Source: Opisthorchis felineus | Lineage: Eukaryota > Platyhelminthes > Trematoda > Opisthorchiida > Opisthorchiidae | Assembly (NCBI GenBank): GCA_004794785.1 | Contig: SJOL01007224.1 | Location: 5,723-69,722, forward strand | Reading direction: 5' to 3' | Length of the DNA stretch: 64,000 nucleotides | Notes under the pieces: generated by a model | Told to the model about the DNA's origin: nothing | Database searches by the model: none | What the model saw: the letters and a program-made list of their open reading frames with translations, nothing else | Position numbers and translations under genes: made by a program | In this document: piece after piece, positions 34,964 through 47,000 of the stretch | How the letters are laid out: each line of letters begins with the position of its first letter | How positions within the stretch are numbered: position 1 is the first letter of the stretch

Positions 34964-37207
34964 GTTAGCAGATTTGTTCCGTTTGTTGTTGCGGTCACTT
35001 CAAACTAGTGGGCGACTAAATGAGGTAACGCAAAGAAACGAGGTTTCGCCCTTTTTATAAGGGCGACCTCCCTACGTAGGCTCTTTCTTCAAGATACCTC
35101 ATTTCGTGATGCAGATCCATGGAGGCTGCCTACCTCCACAGATCGGCCTGGGATCGTTTATAAGACAAGTATTCCAGCCTTGTCCGATAGATATGAGGGA
35201 CTGACTCCCTGACTGGTCCCCTTAGATCTGTCTTCTGGGCCCAAACAGTGTTGGGCAATTCACAGCTCGTATGTGCATTAACAAGCCTTCGGCTCTGCCC
35301 GACGTTAGAGGTCTCGCCATATGAATGGCTGGCATCCGAATCGAATTTGCCGGTCAACAGTGGTCAAATCACTGGACGCCTGCGCATAGTAAGCAGCCAC
35401 AGACAGCTTGCCCTGTGCCAAATGTGGTGCTGCGCGCAAGTCTTTTGGCCGATGTAAACCTGAGGAAGTAACATCGGTGGGTGAACGTGCATAAGCCTGT
35501 CGCAAGCTATCAGCCGACGTAAGTGTGATGGAATAACAATGGACATAAGCATGATTTACCTGTTTGTCATCGACGTACTGCGTTTCATCCGTCAATTCAC
35601 TCAAGTTCCAGCGTAATACCGCACCTGCATCCAGTATACCACCATGCAATTGTTGCCGGGAGCCGCTCATCAACACACCGTCAAGATGGTAATAGATGAA
35701 TTTGACAGCATTCCACTAGCCCTCCAGTTAATGATGTTGTCATCCTTAAAATAGTTTGTATATATATATATATATATATATATCCGTGATTCAACTGTCG
35801 CACCGTTTCAATCCGAAGTGAGCCAGACAGCTGTCAGTCCACAGAGGATTGTACATAATTTGGTCTAACAGCGTTCTTCCCGGGCATGGGTTCTTCGATA
35901 ACCTACAATAGCCTCTTGTTGGAAAGCTAGATGATTATCATCATCGACAATAGATCGACGGTAAATACTGGCGCCCAAGGAAGCGTCCTAGCAAGGAACG
36001 GGGAGAAAAAGGTCTAAGAAGGCATTATGTCCGTAGGGGGAAATCTCCCTATGCCTGATGATAGCACATCTGAGCACTACTGTACGAAAAAGTCTAAGAA
36101 CGGGTCAGCTATTTTAAACATTGTGCATGTTTTAGATTAGCACGTTCGCTGTTCAAATGGTTCAAACACGCTTTCATTCCAGAGCAATGAATTTGCCGAA
36201 ACTGTGAAACAAAGTCCCACATGCGTGGCGACGTTAATTGTGGATAATCTGACATGCCTATTTGACTTGGGCTTAAATGCGCGCCAGATTGATCGTCTTC
36301 TGGTTCAATGGTCTCGTAGTCAACTACGTCTCCTGATCGGATGCCACGTTGGACAGGATTTTCAGGACGAGAGTCTTCCCGAACATGATCACACATTGGT
36401 GCACTGCCTTGAGACCTGGAAAAATCGGGCACCTGTGGTACTGGAGGTGCGACCTTTGGAAACTGGGTACACGACCTCTCTCGATGGCGAGGTGAGTGTT
36501 GGTTATGACTGAGCCCCGTTCAAATATCTGTATGGTAACTCCCCAATCGATAGTCCGAGCCTCAGTGGGTGTCCGACAGTACCCAACTTAGCAAATCAGA
36601 ACAATCTTAGATACTGGTTACTTTCTACACAAACTTCGACAATCCCTTTTTATCCCTTAACCAGCTGATGGTTCATGAGCCATGGAATAGCAAACAGTTG
36701 GGACAACCGAGGTCGAGACGAAATTATCACTACCGATACGAAGGGAGGCGCGTGTTATGCTACCCATTGGGAACATCGAAACTGGTCACCTGATACGGAG
36801 CCAGCAGCCGCATATTTCTCAAACTCCGTTGTAAATATATTTTTGAAATATTCGGAACTTTGCGTCCTCAAAACCGATTGGAAGGGATTTCTAATCGACC
36901 TTCCTAAACGGGGTACCACACATACTAATGATGGGTACTTAATCGGCTGTACGACAAATGTTGGCAAATTCAAAGGCGTATTCCATTCGCTAACCGATAA
37001 AATTTGACCTCCTCCCTTACAGTATTGCTCCTGAATTCGGCTGCTCTATTCCAGTTCCCAGGTGGTCGTCATCGCGCTCGTCTCTTTAATTCCAGCTACT
37101 CACTGTCACAAGGAATCCCTTATCATTTTTCCGTGAACCATCATCGCCGACAGCAATACTGGCACCCAGCTGTCATAAAACCATGGGGAAATAATACTAT
37201 CGTATAG
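34544..37207 (+). CDS. ELP6: Elongator complex protein 6 (ELP6-like), spliced, 3 exons
   Basis: Exons 34544-34963, 36183-36491 and 37055-37207 are all phase 0 and join to a 293-residue protein; human ELP6 is 266. ELP6 is one of three RecA-fold subunits (ELP4/5/6) in the accessory ring of Elongator, which modifies wobble uridines of cytoplasmic tRNAs. Matching blocks appear in the family's order: a first strand (LWLILSHNTASHEPLLSELI), a second (KCILFCTHKSPRFYQQLL), and the hallmark VDNLTCLFDLGL aligning with VDDLSVLLSLGM. Then come LIGCHVGQD, an acidic linker (DESLPEHDHTLVHCL), VVLEVRPLETGYTTSLDGE aligning with the LRAEGLATGFCRDVHGQ strand, and a final YHFSV strand. No Walker A motif is present, as expected for ELP6, which lacks the consensus P-loop. 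The gene sits head-to-tail after the DEX1-like gene and convergent with REXO5. Confidence 0.78.
35018..35104. repeat. Foldback (palindromic) element in ELP6 intron 1
   Basis: Outer arms AAATGAGGTA (35018-35027) and TACCTCATTT (35095-35104). Inner stem GAGGTTTCGCCCTT / AAGGGCGACCTC (35040-35070) with a five-base loop. The whole 87 bases can fold back. Confidence 0.6.
35290..35680 (-). repeat. Copy of a repeat shared with the CR1-like LINE 3' end
   Basis: The complement of 35330-35380 (TTGACCACTGTTGACCGGCA, ATTCGATTCGGATGCCAGCC) matches 5970-6020 on the plus strand with few differences. A 123-codon minus-strand frame covers it, with a donor-like caaacag/gtaaat at about 35560, but no family is recognised. 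Confidence 0.5.
35759..35783. repeat. (TA)n microsatellite
   Basis: 25 bases of alternating TA in ELP6 intron 1. Confidence 0.9.
36183..36491 (+). CDS. ELP6: ELP6-like gene, exon 2
   Basis: Acceptor ctttcattccag and donor gtgagt; 103 codons, phase 0 to 0. It carries the most diagnostic ELP6 block (LIVDNLTCLFDLGLNARQID). Confidence 0.8.
37055..37207 (+). CDS. ELP6: ELP6-like gene, exon 3 and stop
   Basis: Acceptor ctctattccag; 50 codons and TAG. YHFSVNHHRRQQYWHPAVI aligns with the YQYKIQDKSVSFF end of human ELP6. I see no AATAAA in the 350 bases after the stop. Confidence 0.65.
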   Translation, partial: FPGGRHRARLFNSSYSLSQGIPYHFSVNHHRRQQYWHPAVIKPWGNNTIV

Positions 37208-37815
37208 ATTTGGAAGAAAGGAAAAGGGCGAGGACTTCGTGAAAGAAGTCCTGCATTCTCAAACAAAGCGATCAAGGACAAGAGGACCAAATCTAGGGAC
37301 AACGATATAAGCAAGCCTACGTACCATGCCGGAGTAAGACAGCAGTGGGATTGACCCAATTTCCTTTGCGAACCTCACCAAACAAGAACTCAGCACACAA
37401 CAAGACAAAATTTAGCTAGGCTGTTTTCATTCTTTTGGACGCTAGGAACTGATGTCACGGGAAACCGCTTGATGAGTGAACAATTTTCTGGGTTCGAAAC
37501 AACAGTGCAGCTGAAAATAGTTGGTACCATTTGAAACTAGAGAACCACTTATCCTTTACTGAGTGACTTGTTCAAGGTCATGTGTCACGCACCATAGAGA
37601 CAAAATATGTCAATACACTGCTATAAATGACGAATCTTATCGATTTGAAGCAGGGGTTCTACGAAAATCGCAGTGCGGTTTTCAGAGCTTACCCGTCCGG
37701 TGCTTACGAAAACATGCAGAATACATTTACAATGCAAAGCAATTTATGGAGCAGGTGACTGTACATAGTGAAAAGTGCTCTTTGGGAACGCCCTCCCCCA
37801 ACGAGTACCGGTAGA

Positions 37816-37821
37816 TTTATT
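37816..37821 (-). promoter_or_regulatory. Poly(A) signal of the REXO5-like gene
   Basis: AATAAA starts at the base right after the TAA stop codon (TAA-AATAAA). It supports 37822 as the true gene end and implies a very short 3' UTR. Confidence 0.55.
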
Positions 37822-38082
37822 TTAACTCTCATCGTTGGTTGTCGGTTGTTGGGGCTTGGTCAATGTAATGTAAGCGTGCCGCTTGGCATTTTCTAACACC
37901 TGTGCGCTTAAAATAGACGATCGGAGCCTCGAATTCGCATCGACATTTGAACCAAGAATCGGGCCGACGGACGGTTCCAAAGAGTCTAGTCCTTCGCCGG
38001 TGCAGACGACAATAAGAAGGCTGTGTTCCGGAAGACCTTCATATAAATTGCTGCACAGTTTGGTCAACTTTTTACTGCATTT
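37822..38082 (-). CDS. REXO5: REXO5-like gene, C-terminal exon and stop
   Basis: Acceptor ttaacctcag; 86 codons and TAA. KCSKKLTKLCSNLYEGLPEH followed by a hydrophobic LLIVVCTGEG strand matches the C-terminal end of REXO5 (KIGKLYNSLCPGTLCLILLPG in human). Confidence 0.68.
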   Translation of the reverse strand, partial: KCSKKLTKLCSNLYEGLPEHSLLIVVCTGEGLDSLEPSVGPILGSNVDANSRLRSSILSAQVLENAKRHAYITLTKPQQPTTNDES

Positions 38083-41000
38083 CTGAGGTTAAAAAAACAG
38101 AAAACAGTGACTTGGTTTGACATGAACCAGGACAACTTTCAAAGAGCAGCTGACCACCACCGTTGGTGTACTTGAAGACCTCAAATGTGAGATATTTAGA
38201 CATTTACATGGATAAGGAATCTGGACAGGACCTTTTCGGGCAGTCAGCTGTCGAGTCTGATTAAATTAGGTCTGTCAAGGAGAGAACAGGACAGAAACGC
38301 ATAAAGTATCGCTCTTCATGTACTCAACACTGTCGAAAAGAGCTAGTTTTCCTTCCCAAAGCCAGTTGCAACGACAGACAAGTTGACCCAACAGTCCTGG
38401 CTGATCATATCCGGCATAGGCAGTCATTGAACCAGACTCCCTTGCGATTCGGCCCCAAAATGACCGCCACATATGATTTGAAGCGGCTACCAATCTAGAG
38501 TGTTGAACTGTCATCAGGACCACTCACTCAGGTCGGCAGCACAAAACATACCACTGGCACGATTATGAGGCGTCAATTCAGGGAAAGTGCAAACCTTTGG
38601 GTTGATCACATGATTTCTGTGGAGAAAAAGAATGTGACCCACAGCGTTGTAAAACTTCAAGGGGCATGTGACTGTGTTTCAGCTAATCGTTGCTACCCAA
38701 ATTTTAGGGAAGAGGGAAGAAGAGACATAAAGGCAAGTCATGGGGTTCAAGTCATTGCAGAAACAGAATTGGCTTAGTAACACTTCCAGTACAAATAAAC
38801 TAACAACAGGGACATCACAAATGCTTGCTTCGCAACTTTTTTTCTACATCCAAACAGTTCGGATGGATTGTCTGCCTGAGTATCTACCAGTGCAGTAACC
38901 TCAGCATCGTCCTCATACACAGCAGCATTGGTACCGGTGCTTAGTCTGTTAGTCCGACACAGCGTTCATATCAGTAAAAGGTGGATGATTTCGTCCCCTC
39001 CCCCCGTTTATGGTGACCAGCCCCTCTTTGTGTCCTTCAGCAGTGGTCCTCTTCCAGCGTTATTTTTCACTGCGTGGCGCATGCTGTACCGGTTCCTAAT
39101 GATTCAGATGTCAGAGGCTGACGACCAGTATGGAGAGTTGTCGAGCTAACGCATTAGTATAAACCTCAGTAACGCTGTCGGATACCAGGAATGGTGAAAA
39201 TTTTACGCGCTTACAGAGGTAACTGTAATGATCTACAGGAATTTCAACTAACCAGACGTAGGAGGCGGTTCACAGTAATCACTCTCCTGTCTAAAGATGA
39301 GAAATTTCGGTATTCTCGAACGTACTTCTTTGAGACCGGGAAAAACTTTTCGTCTTAGGAAAGCTAACCTAATCAGGACAACATATTGCTCACGCAGTCG
39401 AACTGATTACCTTCTGGTACGGGAAAGCTTCCAATTGACTTAAATTGCAATTTAACGATTTCAAAAGTTGAGGTAGAACTTGAGACCCTTTCGTCTTTAT
39501 GTACCTCACCACAAGAAATCGACGAAGTTCCAAGCCCATGGCTCAGTAATGATCGGATCCTCAGTGAGAATCAGTGGTTATTTAGATAAGACAACGGCTG
39601 TTCCAGATAAACATCACCCCTAAAGTAAAAGATATCCGATTGGTGAGCGCACGAGAGAGAATCAAATTCATAACTGCACGATAAAATTTTTGTTGCTTTG
39701 TTCCAGCTACTGAACAGGCTTCATTTGGTGAAATGCCATTTGAATGAGACAAAACCGTTGAAGGCTGGATCGCATGAATTGTCGTTGTTTTGAATTGCAA
39801 GTCAATACGTTTTTGTAATCATAACCGCCATATGGAACTGAGGTATTTTGAATGCTCATTGAACCCATCAAGGCACAGTATACGAGATCAAAGTTGACTA
39901 AGGTTATCAGACTTTGCAGGTAGAACCCTTCGCTTTATGAACAACCTGCTACCCACTCGTAAGAAACATTTCCTGTCAACACTCCTTGCCGATGGGCTGT
40001 TTCTGTCCTTCATCCCCTTTTCCCCCCGTTAATCTGACAGATTGAAGCTCTGAATTACGTACTTGTCACTGGAGGACAGTGCTGACCCTCAATGAGGAGC
40101 AAATCAACGTGAGGGGCGGTATACAGGTGCCCCTTGTCTCTTTTCCACGAGCTCACGGGGCATGGCAAGTGTCTATGGATATGAGAGGCCCTTATTTAGT
40201 TTCACTGAGTTACTATTTTTGTCGCAAAAACCCGTCTGTCCTAGCTGTGTGAGATTATCACATTGCCCGGCAATCGCCGTTTGCATTTCCGATCTATTGG
40301 GGATGTCTCCAAATGTACATATAGATGGGATAAAAGCCAAGCAGATGGGTGAAGGCCCTGAACGAGAGACACAACCTGCCAGTTACAGTAATCGACCCGG
40401 CTACAATAGCAACTGACCTGCCGTCGTTATACCAAAAACGAGGATAGACTGAATGAAAGTTATGCGCGTCTGTATAGTCTGTTTCCGAATTTGCCTGTCA
40501 CACCGAACTACGTCAATGGGTAGGCATTGCCACTGGCAGCAGGTGCCCACTTGTGTGTGCAACCCTCAGGGGGTTCAAATTTGGAGACACCGACTGTTGG
40601 AACACTGGTTTTTCGTCCGACCGATCTGGCACTTGAACCATTTGACACAGTCTTACTAATTTTGTGTTATATTTTACCTTCATGGTCCACTAACTCCCGA
40701 TTTCAATCTGCTATTGATAGCAAACGTGTAATCAGCGTGTGTACTGATCCTGGATGAACGAACAGGGGAGAGATATACTAATTTACTTTTGTCTTGTCAC
40801 AACTGTGTCGTATTTTCGTAAAAGGAAAAGAACAAGTGGTGATCGTGGACGCAAACCGTACAAGTGTCGACCCAGAGGAGAAGAAACCTTCCATAATCAA
40901 CGACCGTGAGAAAAAAACTAAGTAGGAGTGAGAAACTTGGATAACGTGAGTACTGTAACATACAGCTGAAAGTTGGGGACGGTTCATTGGCCATTAATTC

Positions 41001-44000
41001 TGTTTCTTCACATCACAGCCGTAGCAGTATGCAATTCCTTTGTACTTTGAACCGTGATCATCCCCGAGTGGAATGAGCGGCAAACACACAGATCAATCCT
41101 TGAAGAGTTGCGGTAGGCTTTGATTACGTATCATCTCAGATGGGGACAGTACCTCAGCATAGCCCCCCACTGGGTGGGGAGAGGCGGTTGATGCATTGAA
41201 TTTCCTTCTAGAGACTGTCATAAAATCAGCAGTGCGTACAGCACGTGCAAATTCAAATGCTGCACTATAATACACACAGCTACAATTGTGTTTTTTAAAA
41301 TACACGCTGGTATTCTTGTGCGTGTCATAAACTACCAGATTTGCCGAAAATTTACCTTAAGCGAACTATTAAGTATGTGATCCATCCGAGTAGATACTCG
41401 AAACTGACTCAACACTGGCTACAGGGCTTCACAATGGAGACCACTGTTAGCTTTGATCTATGCAGAGCGGATAGGCACAATTCATGCAACGGTAGCAAAA
41501 ATGACTACTGATTATTTTCCACTGACGTGCCTATGCTTAAGTAGACTTGGCTGGATTTCGCGAGAAATATAGAGGATCAAGCGACCAACAGACCGTAGTT
41601 CAACTTTTTCAGCACGAGGGAATAGCATGCTACTTTGTGTTTGACCGAATGGGAGTGTTGGTGGGTAGTTATCCTCAAATGTTAAAGATGAATCGAATGA
41701 TTGAACGTACCTTTTGCTCGGGCCCAAACTACCGCATTTCCGATCTATGACTTCATAAGTATACAACGGCAATCGAAACCGAGATGTTAACTTTTCCTAT
41801 TGAGTTAACATGGGCCCTAAATACGATAAAAGGTAGCAAGATTTGAACATGACCTGAGACTTAGCACATGGAAATTTGTTTAGACGTATTCCATAATCCC
41901 ACAAAAAGATAACCAGTCAGTTGTACCTCACAATGAGCCGGTTAGTTGCGTCGCCGACAGGTCGAGTTCAGACCACACATGCATGATGTTCTACGGTTAT
42001 ATACATATCCATTCACAATCAGTTTGTTCTTTCAGATAGTGAGCAGCATCTCCTTCAGCGAAGATGCCATTTAGAGTCAGTGTCTCTTATCTCTCCCCCT
42101 GAAGTGGGCAGAAGGGGGATGTCCGTTCAGTTGTAACACCCTTTTAGTATCTAGCTACCATGCCACAAGAAGGAAGCACGAGGGCTGAGACACCGCTAGG
42201 TTGCCCAAGTCTAGACAGGAGCAGTTGAGATACAGAGGTTGGGTTCGAACCACTTCGTAAGTTCGCACCTTGACCACTGAGCTACCTCGTGCTCCACATG
42301 AACTCATAAAGAAAAGCAACAAACCTCCTCGTTCCAGTCTGACGGACAGTGGGCTTTTGCCAGAATAAATCGGTTCGTACGGGCGCTTTCGGTTAGATGA
42401 TTTGCCAGCTTGGTTGACGGACGACTGAGGTGAGAATCCGTGACCTCGGGAAACGCAGATCTCCCATTGGATGTTGCACCCTGGGGATCGTCGGATTCAT
42501 GTGCTGGTGCGTAGGAGAACGGGATATTGGAGTCCTTGAGTAAGCGAGTGAGGAAGTGAACAGGTGGGCCGAGGAAGCGATAGCTTTGTCGCAGCTCCGT
42601 AACCTTCGAACGGAAGGCTGGGTGTACGCCGTCAACGCTTAGCTCAGTTGGGATAACATCGTCGGATGGCTTGTCTTCTGAGGGCTTTGTGTCGTGGTCA
42701 ACACGTTTCCGATTTGAAGGCTTATGCACAGAGGAACAGAGGTGGGGGACGTGTGATATATTTAACAAACCAACTGAGAAACCCTGAAGGAGTGCACTCT
42801 ATAAAAAGACTGAATTTATACTGGTGCCCGATTTGGATTGGCCTGAACCGTACCAAACTGATTCACAGTTGTACAAAGGCTAAAATATTACAGAGACTTC
42901 TGAACACAGAAGTCCTAGGCACAAAGGCCTGGCATCATGGCGCTAGAAGACTTTTCGAGGAACAAATCGTAATGAGTATTCAACCAAGGATCAATTTGAT
43001 ACATCAATACTCACGGTGTTGGATGCTGGTCGAAACTTACATTACTTCGCAGGGTTAATGACCTTCCTGGTGGGAAACCTGTTTTGAAAACGGCCGTGTG
43101 GCTATACGCTGGCAATTGTCAGGCCACTTGTCTCTCCACAGTGCGACTAGCTTTCCGCAATGATCAAACTCGCTTGAATTAGACAGCACTATGGCTCAGT
43201 AGGTTACGAAGGTGCATAAGCCGCCGGAGCTTACGACGGATTAAGTGAATAGTCGCTCCACCGAACGATTAGAACTCGGATTTTCATTAAGTAACCTTGT
43301 CAACCAAGCCTACGTTTGTTTCATATCCTACATTGGCTCAACACAATTTGACGGATGCTTCTGAGGTGACGAGCAAGTACAATAGGCAAGACTACAGCAT
43401 TGCGTCAGAATACTTCGTTTAGCCAGTTACCTTTGACCGTATTGCTGACGGAAGCGCGTAATAGTGCTCCGGGAATCGCCATGAAGTTGTGACGTCTCCA
43501 AATGACAAATCTGTAGAAGGATAGGAAATCGGAGCGATGAATTATTGCTACTAGGACGGAGGGCAAAAGAACGAAACAGATAACTCAAAATCAGGGGAAT
43601 AAGCCAACACAAGGTAACAGCACTCACCTTGACTCAGCTTTAACCGCACCAAGTCCATTGTGGCTATGGCATCCTCGGCCGACGAATGTCCAGATGTGCC
43701 GGTTTGGATCATTCGTCTGAGGACGGGGGCAAAAGTGAGAGAATTAGCAATAACCACTTCTTAACGGAATCACGAGAAAATCCCACTGGGTCTCAATAGA
43801 CACCTGCTTCCATATAGGCCGCTTAGGGTCAGTCGCCATGTAATACCTCCGTGTCGCGACCTATTTTGTGACGGCCAAGTAGACGAGCGACCCTCCTCCA
43901 CATTTCCAACAAATTTGTAAGCTCACAGTGCATGTGGCACCAACCTTCGTTGTATTGTATAAAGCACGCTAGTTGCTTTGTCACCTAGAATGTTCAGCAT

Positions 44001-47000
44001 CGTACTCAGGCAGCCAGACATGCAACCTGATTATTGCTGTGCCATATGGATTTGTTACGTGTTTGGCTTGTGTCATGGAATGATTAGGAGGTGGGATAAC
44101 AAACCACTACCTACTCTGAAGTAACTGAACGAACAAGTCATGATGCTTACGCTTCTGGTTGAGTGCGGCTGCACTGCCGTACCACCCACCGCACCGAACC
44201 CAATCACTGGGATTAGCTGTTGCGTCCGTTATGGCAATGAATCTGTAGGACGTGAGCGATTCGGGTGGCATTTCACAGCGTCAGTCACTGAAGCATGTTT
44301 AACATAAGGCGCAATAGCTACGCTCGCAATTGAACTAAAAGAAGTCGGAAGCTGGTTGTCGGAGGAAGAACGCGCGTCGGGAGTTTACTACCGTCCAGGC
44401 AACTTTGGTTGGATAAAGAAAGACTGTCTTTTATGCCAGAAACTTTCTATGGGAAGAAGATATATATCCAGCAATCTACTTGTAATGAACTGACCAATTT
44501 CCGGTCCTAGTATTTCATGCCATGCTGCCTAACAAAAGCGAACTGACGAGAGACAGCGTATTTAGGTACTGGTGTGATTTGAGCCAGTGTCACTTCCATC
44601 AAATTGTCTTATCGTCACAGGTGGAAAACAATTTCAGTATATTCCGCAAAATCGGTCGTAGGCTATATGATTAACATTCACATCTATACGAAATCCCAAA
44701 AGTACGCGAGCAGGTTTGACTTGATTCAGAGTTTTTACTAGAGACTCAAGTATCTCCATCAAAGCGCGACTTATATTTCACCTTTGAGTTAAACCTTGAG
44801 TTCCAGCCAAACTTACCCAGTATGAATATTTCTCTCCTACATTGGTCATTTTAAATGAGAGAAATCACTTCATCCACCCATACAATAGTAGCGGCTCTTA
44901 AAAAGCTTCATCACTTCGCACAAGACGGTTCCTTCTGGGAGAAAGGTTGTTTTCAAACTGGGTTTCAAGGTACCGAGAAATTGTGTTCCCTCTGAGGAGT
45001 GGTCTATCTAGAGAAACGGAGCGAATTTTTTACTATGTACTAAATACACGGTCTAATATTCGGCGCGCACAATGCCGACCAGCCCTTCGAAGGGAACAGC
45101 TGGTGCCCACTGTTTAGGTGTGTGCATGATGGGGTAACCGTTTATAAGATAACTCTGGAAACCGAGTAGATTCAAAAAAGGGCGAACTGTGAGCACCAAT
45201 TAAAACGTGGTGAAAAAAATAATTCTGGCCGAAGGGGTACAAACAGCCAAAGCATAGTACTGGAACACAGTACGTCACCGGCTTTGGTTCGTGTCCGAAT
45301 GAAGCGGGCAGACAGACCTACCGTAAGCTGATTGACTGGAGACATGCGTTTTCCTTAATTCATTATTTACGGCATCTCGTGTGTTAAAAAAATGACTTAG
45401 GAGGGGCTGCTATCGTTGAGACAATCCGTGAGAACACTCCGCAGTGACAATGAAACAACTGGGCGAGAGTATTTTCAAACTGAAAAAACGTAGAGGAACT
45501 CACCCGAGGAAGTGCTCTGCTAGGAACCGAAGACGAGCCTTTGAAGTTCGCGCACCTTTGAGATTGTAAATCACACTAGTATCGATCAAATAGGGATGGT
45601 ATATCTGAATCGGGGGGGGAGGGGAGGGGAGTTAACAAATCAGATGCGGTGATTAAAGCATCTACCGGATAGTGAGTGAATTGAACCAGCTTTGATGTGA
45701 ATCTTATCAAATTATCGGTCAAAATTTCGGCAGTTGAAGTTCTACCTTTGAATGCTCAAGTTTTTCCCCTTATTTTGCGCGCACCCTGCCGTTTTTTCGT
45801 TTGGCTCAGCTCATGTGTCAAATGAATTAGGAATCCGAACACTGTTCGTAACGTTCCACTATGCTCGAAGAGGATCTGATGGCTCTTAAGCTGTGGGCTT
45901 TGCAATTTTACAAGTGACTGGATACACAATGTGAGGTTCTTCTTCCCAAAAATGCATCAAACAGACAGCGAAATGCCTAGCCCCAAAATCACACGTGTTT
46001 CGAGTGAGAGGGTGCGCCCAAGTAGAGTGCGGCGGATTGATATTCGCTACGCATGTGTCAGCTTTTAAAAAAGAAAGAATGGAGGTTTGAGCGCTCGGGT
46101 AGCGGGCACGCGACTGGTCATTGAACTTAAACGTATTTTATACAACACAAGCCTATGAATACCGTGAGTTGTAGAACTTTAGCTCCGTCAGCATTCCATT
46201 TAATGCAGGGACTGGTACCGTTCAGTGCTAATCGAGTTTCCGTGTGGTCATCTAACGGTGTCAAACGATTGCAACACTGTCTTGGTGCCTTTGAAGTGAG
46301 GAGAACGATGAGAGCACAATTCTGCTCAGTTTCCCCGCTGACTCACTGGGCCTCACACGACACACGCAGTACAAGCGGGTGAACTTTTACACTCGCATTC
46401 CATCTCGACCCAGTGATGCTATTGGCTCAAAGGAACGAACAGCGGTTTCCCTGTGTAAAGATTGTTAGAGTGATCACGTCAACAAACGAGGACCAAACGG
46501 GGTGTCAGTGATATCCAAGTGTGCACCACTGTCAAACACAAACGGCACGTATTACAACGGGAGCTTCTAGCACCAGAAACCAATTAAACTGGAGAGTGAG
46601 GAGGAGACAGAAGTAACATTCAACCATGCGACAGGTGATGCGGTTGCATTTAGTAGTTTGCGTGACATCTATCCTGCGACAAACATTGTTCGAAGTAGAT
46701 ACCATCAACTGCCGGCAGCAGACAGACATAAAAAGAGACATTTTCATCTCATCGTATTCATTATCGCGTTTCATCTCCGGCAAACTATCCATGCTTAGTG
46801 GTTCGTTAAGTAGAAGTTTCTTAATTATAAGGTTAAGGGCATGAGTCCCCAAGAAAGCTATTTCAACCAGTTGCGTGGGTGTGCGCTTTTTAGGGGGAGC
46901 AGTGTAAGCGTCTAGCATTTAGTGGGGTGAACGTATGGAACATCCCAGGCATCCAAGTTGCCTAAAGGTTAACTAGATTGCCAAATCTAGTGAGCTAGAT

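Noticed and set aside
38861..38945. Possible missing REXO5 exon on the minus strand
   Set aside because: The frame is open and acidic, but the acceptor and donor are poor and it has no similarity to RRM or other REXO5 blocks.
41547..41750. Plus-strand short gene
   Set aside because: No start context, no splice partners and no recognised motif; it lies in the REXO5 intron.
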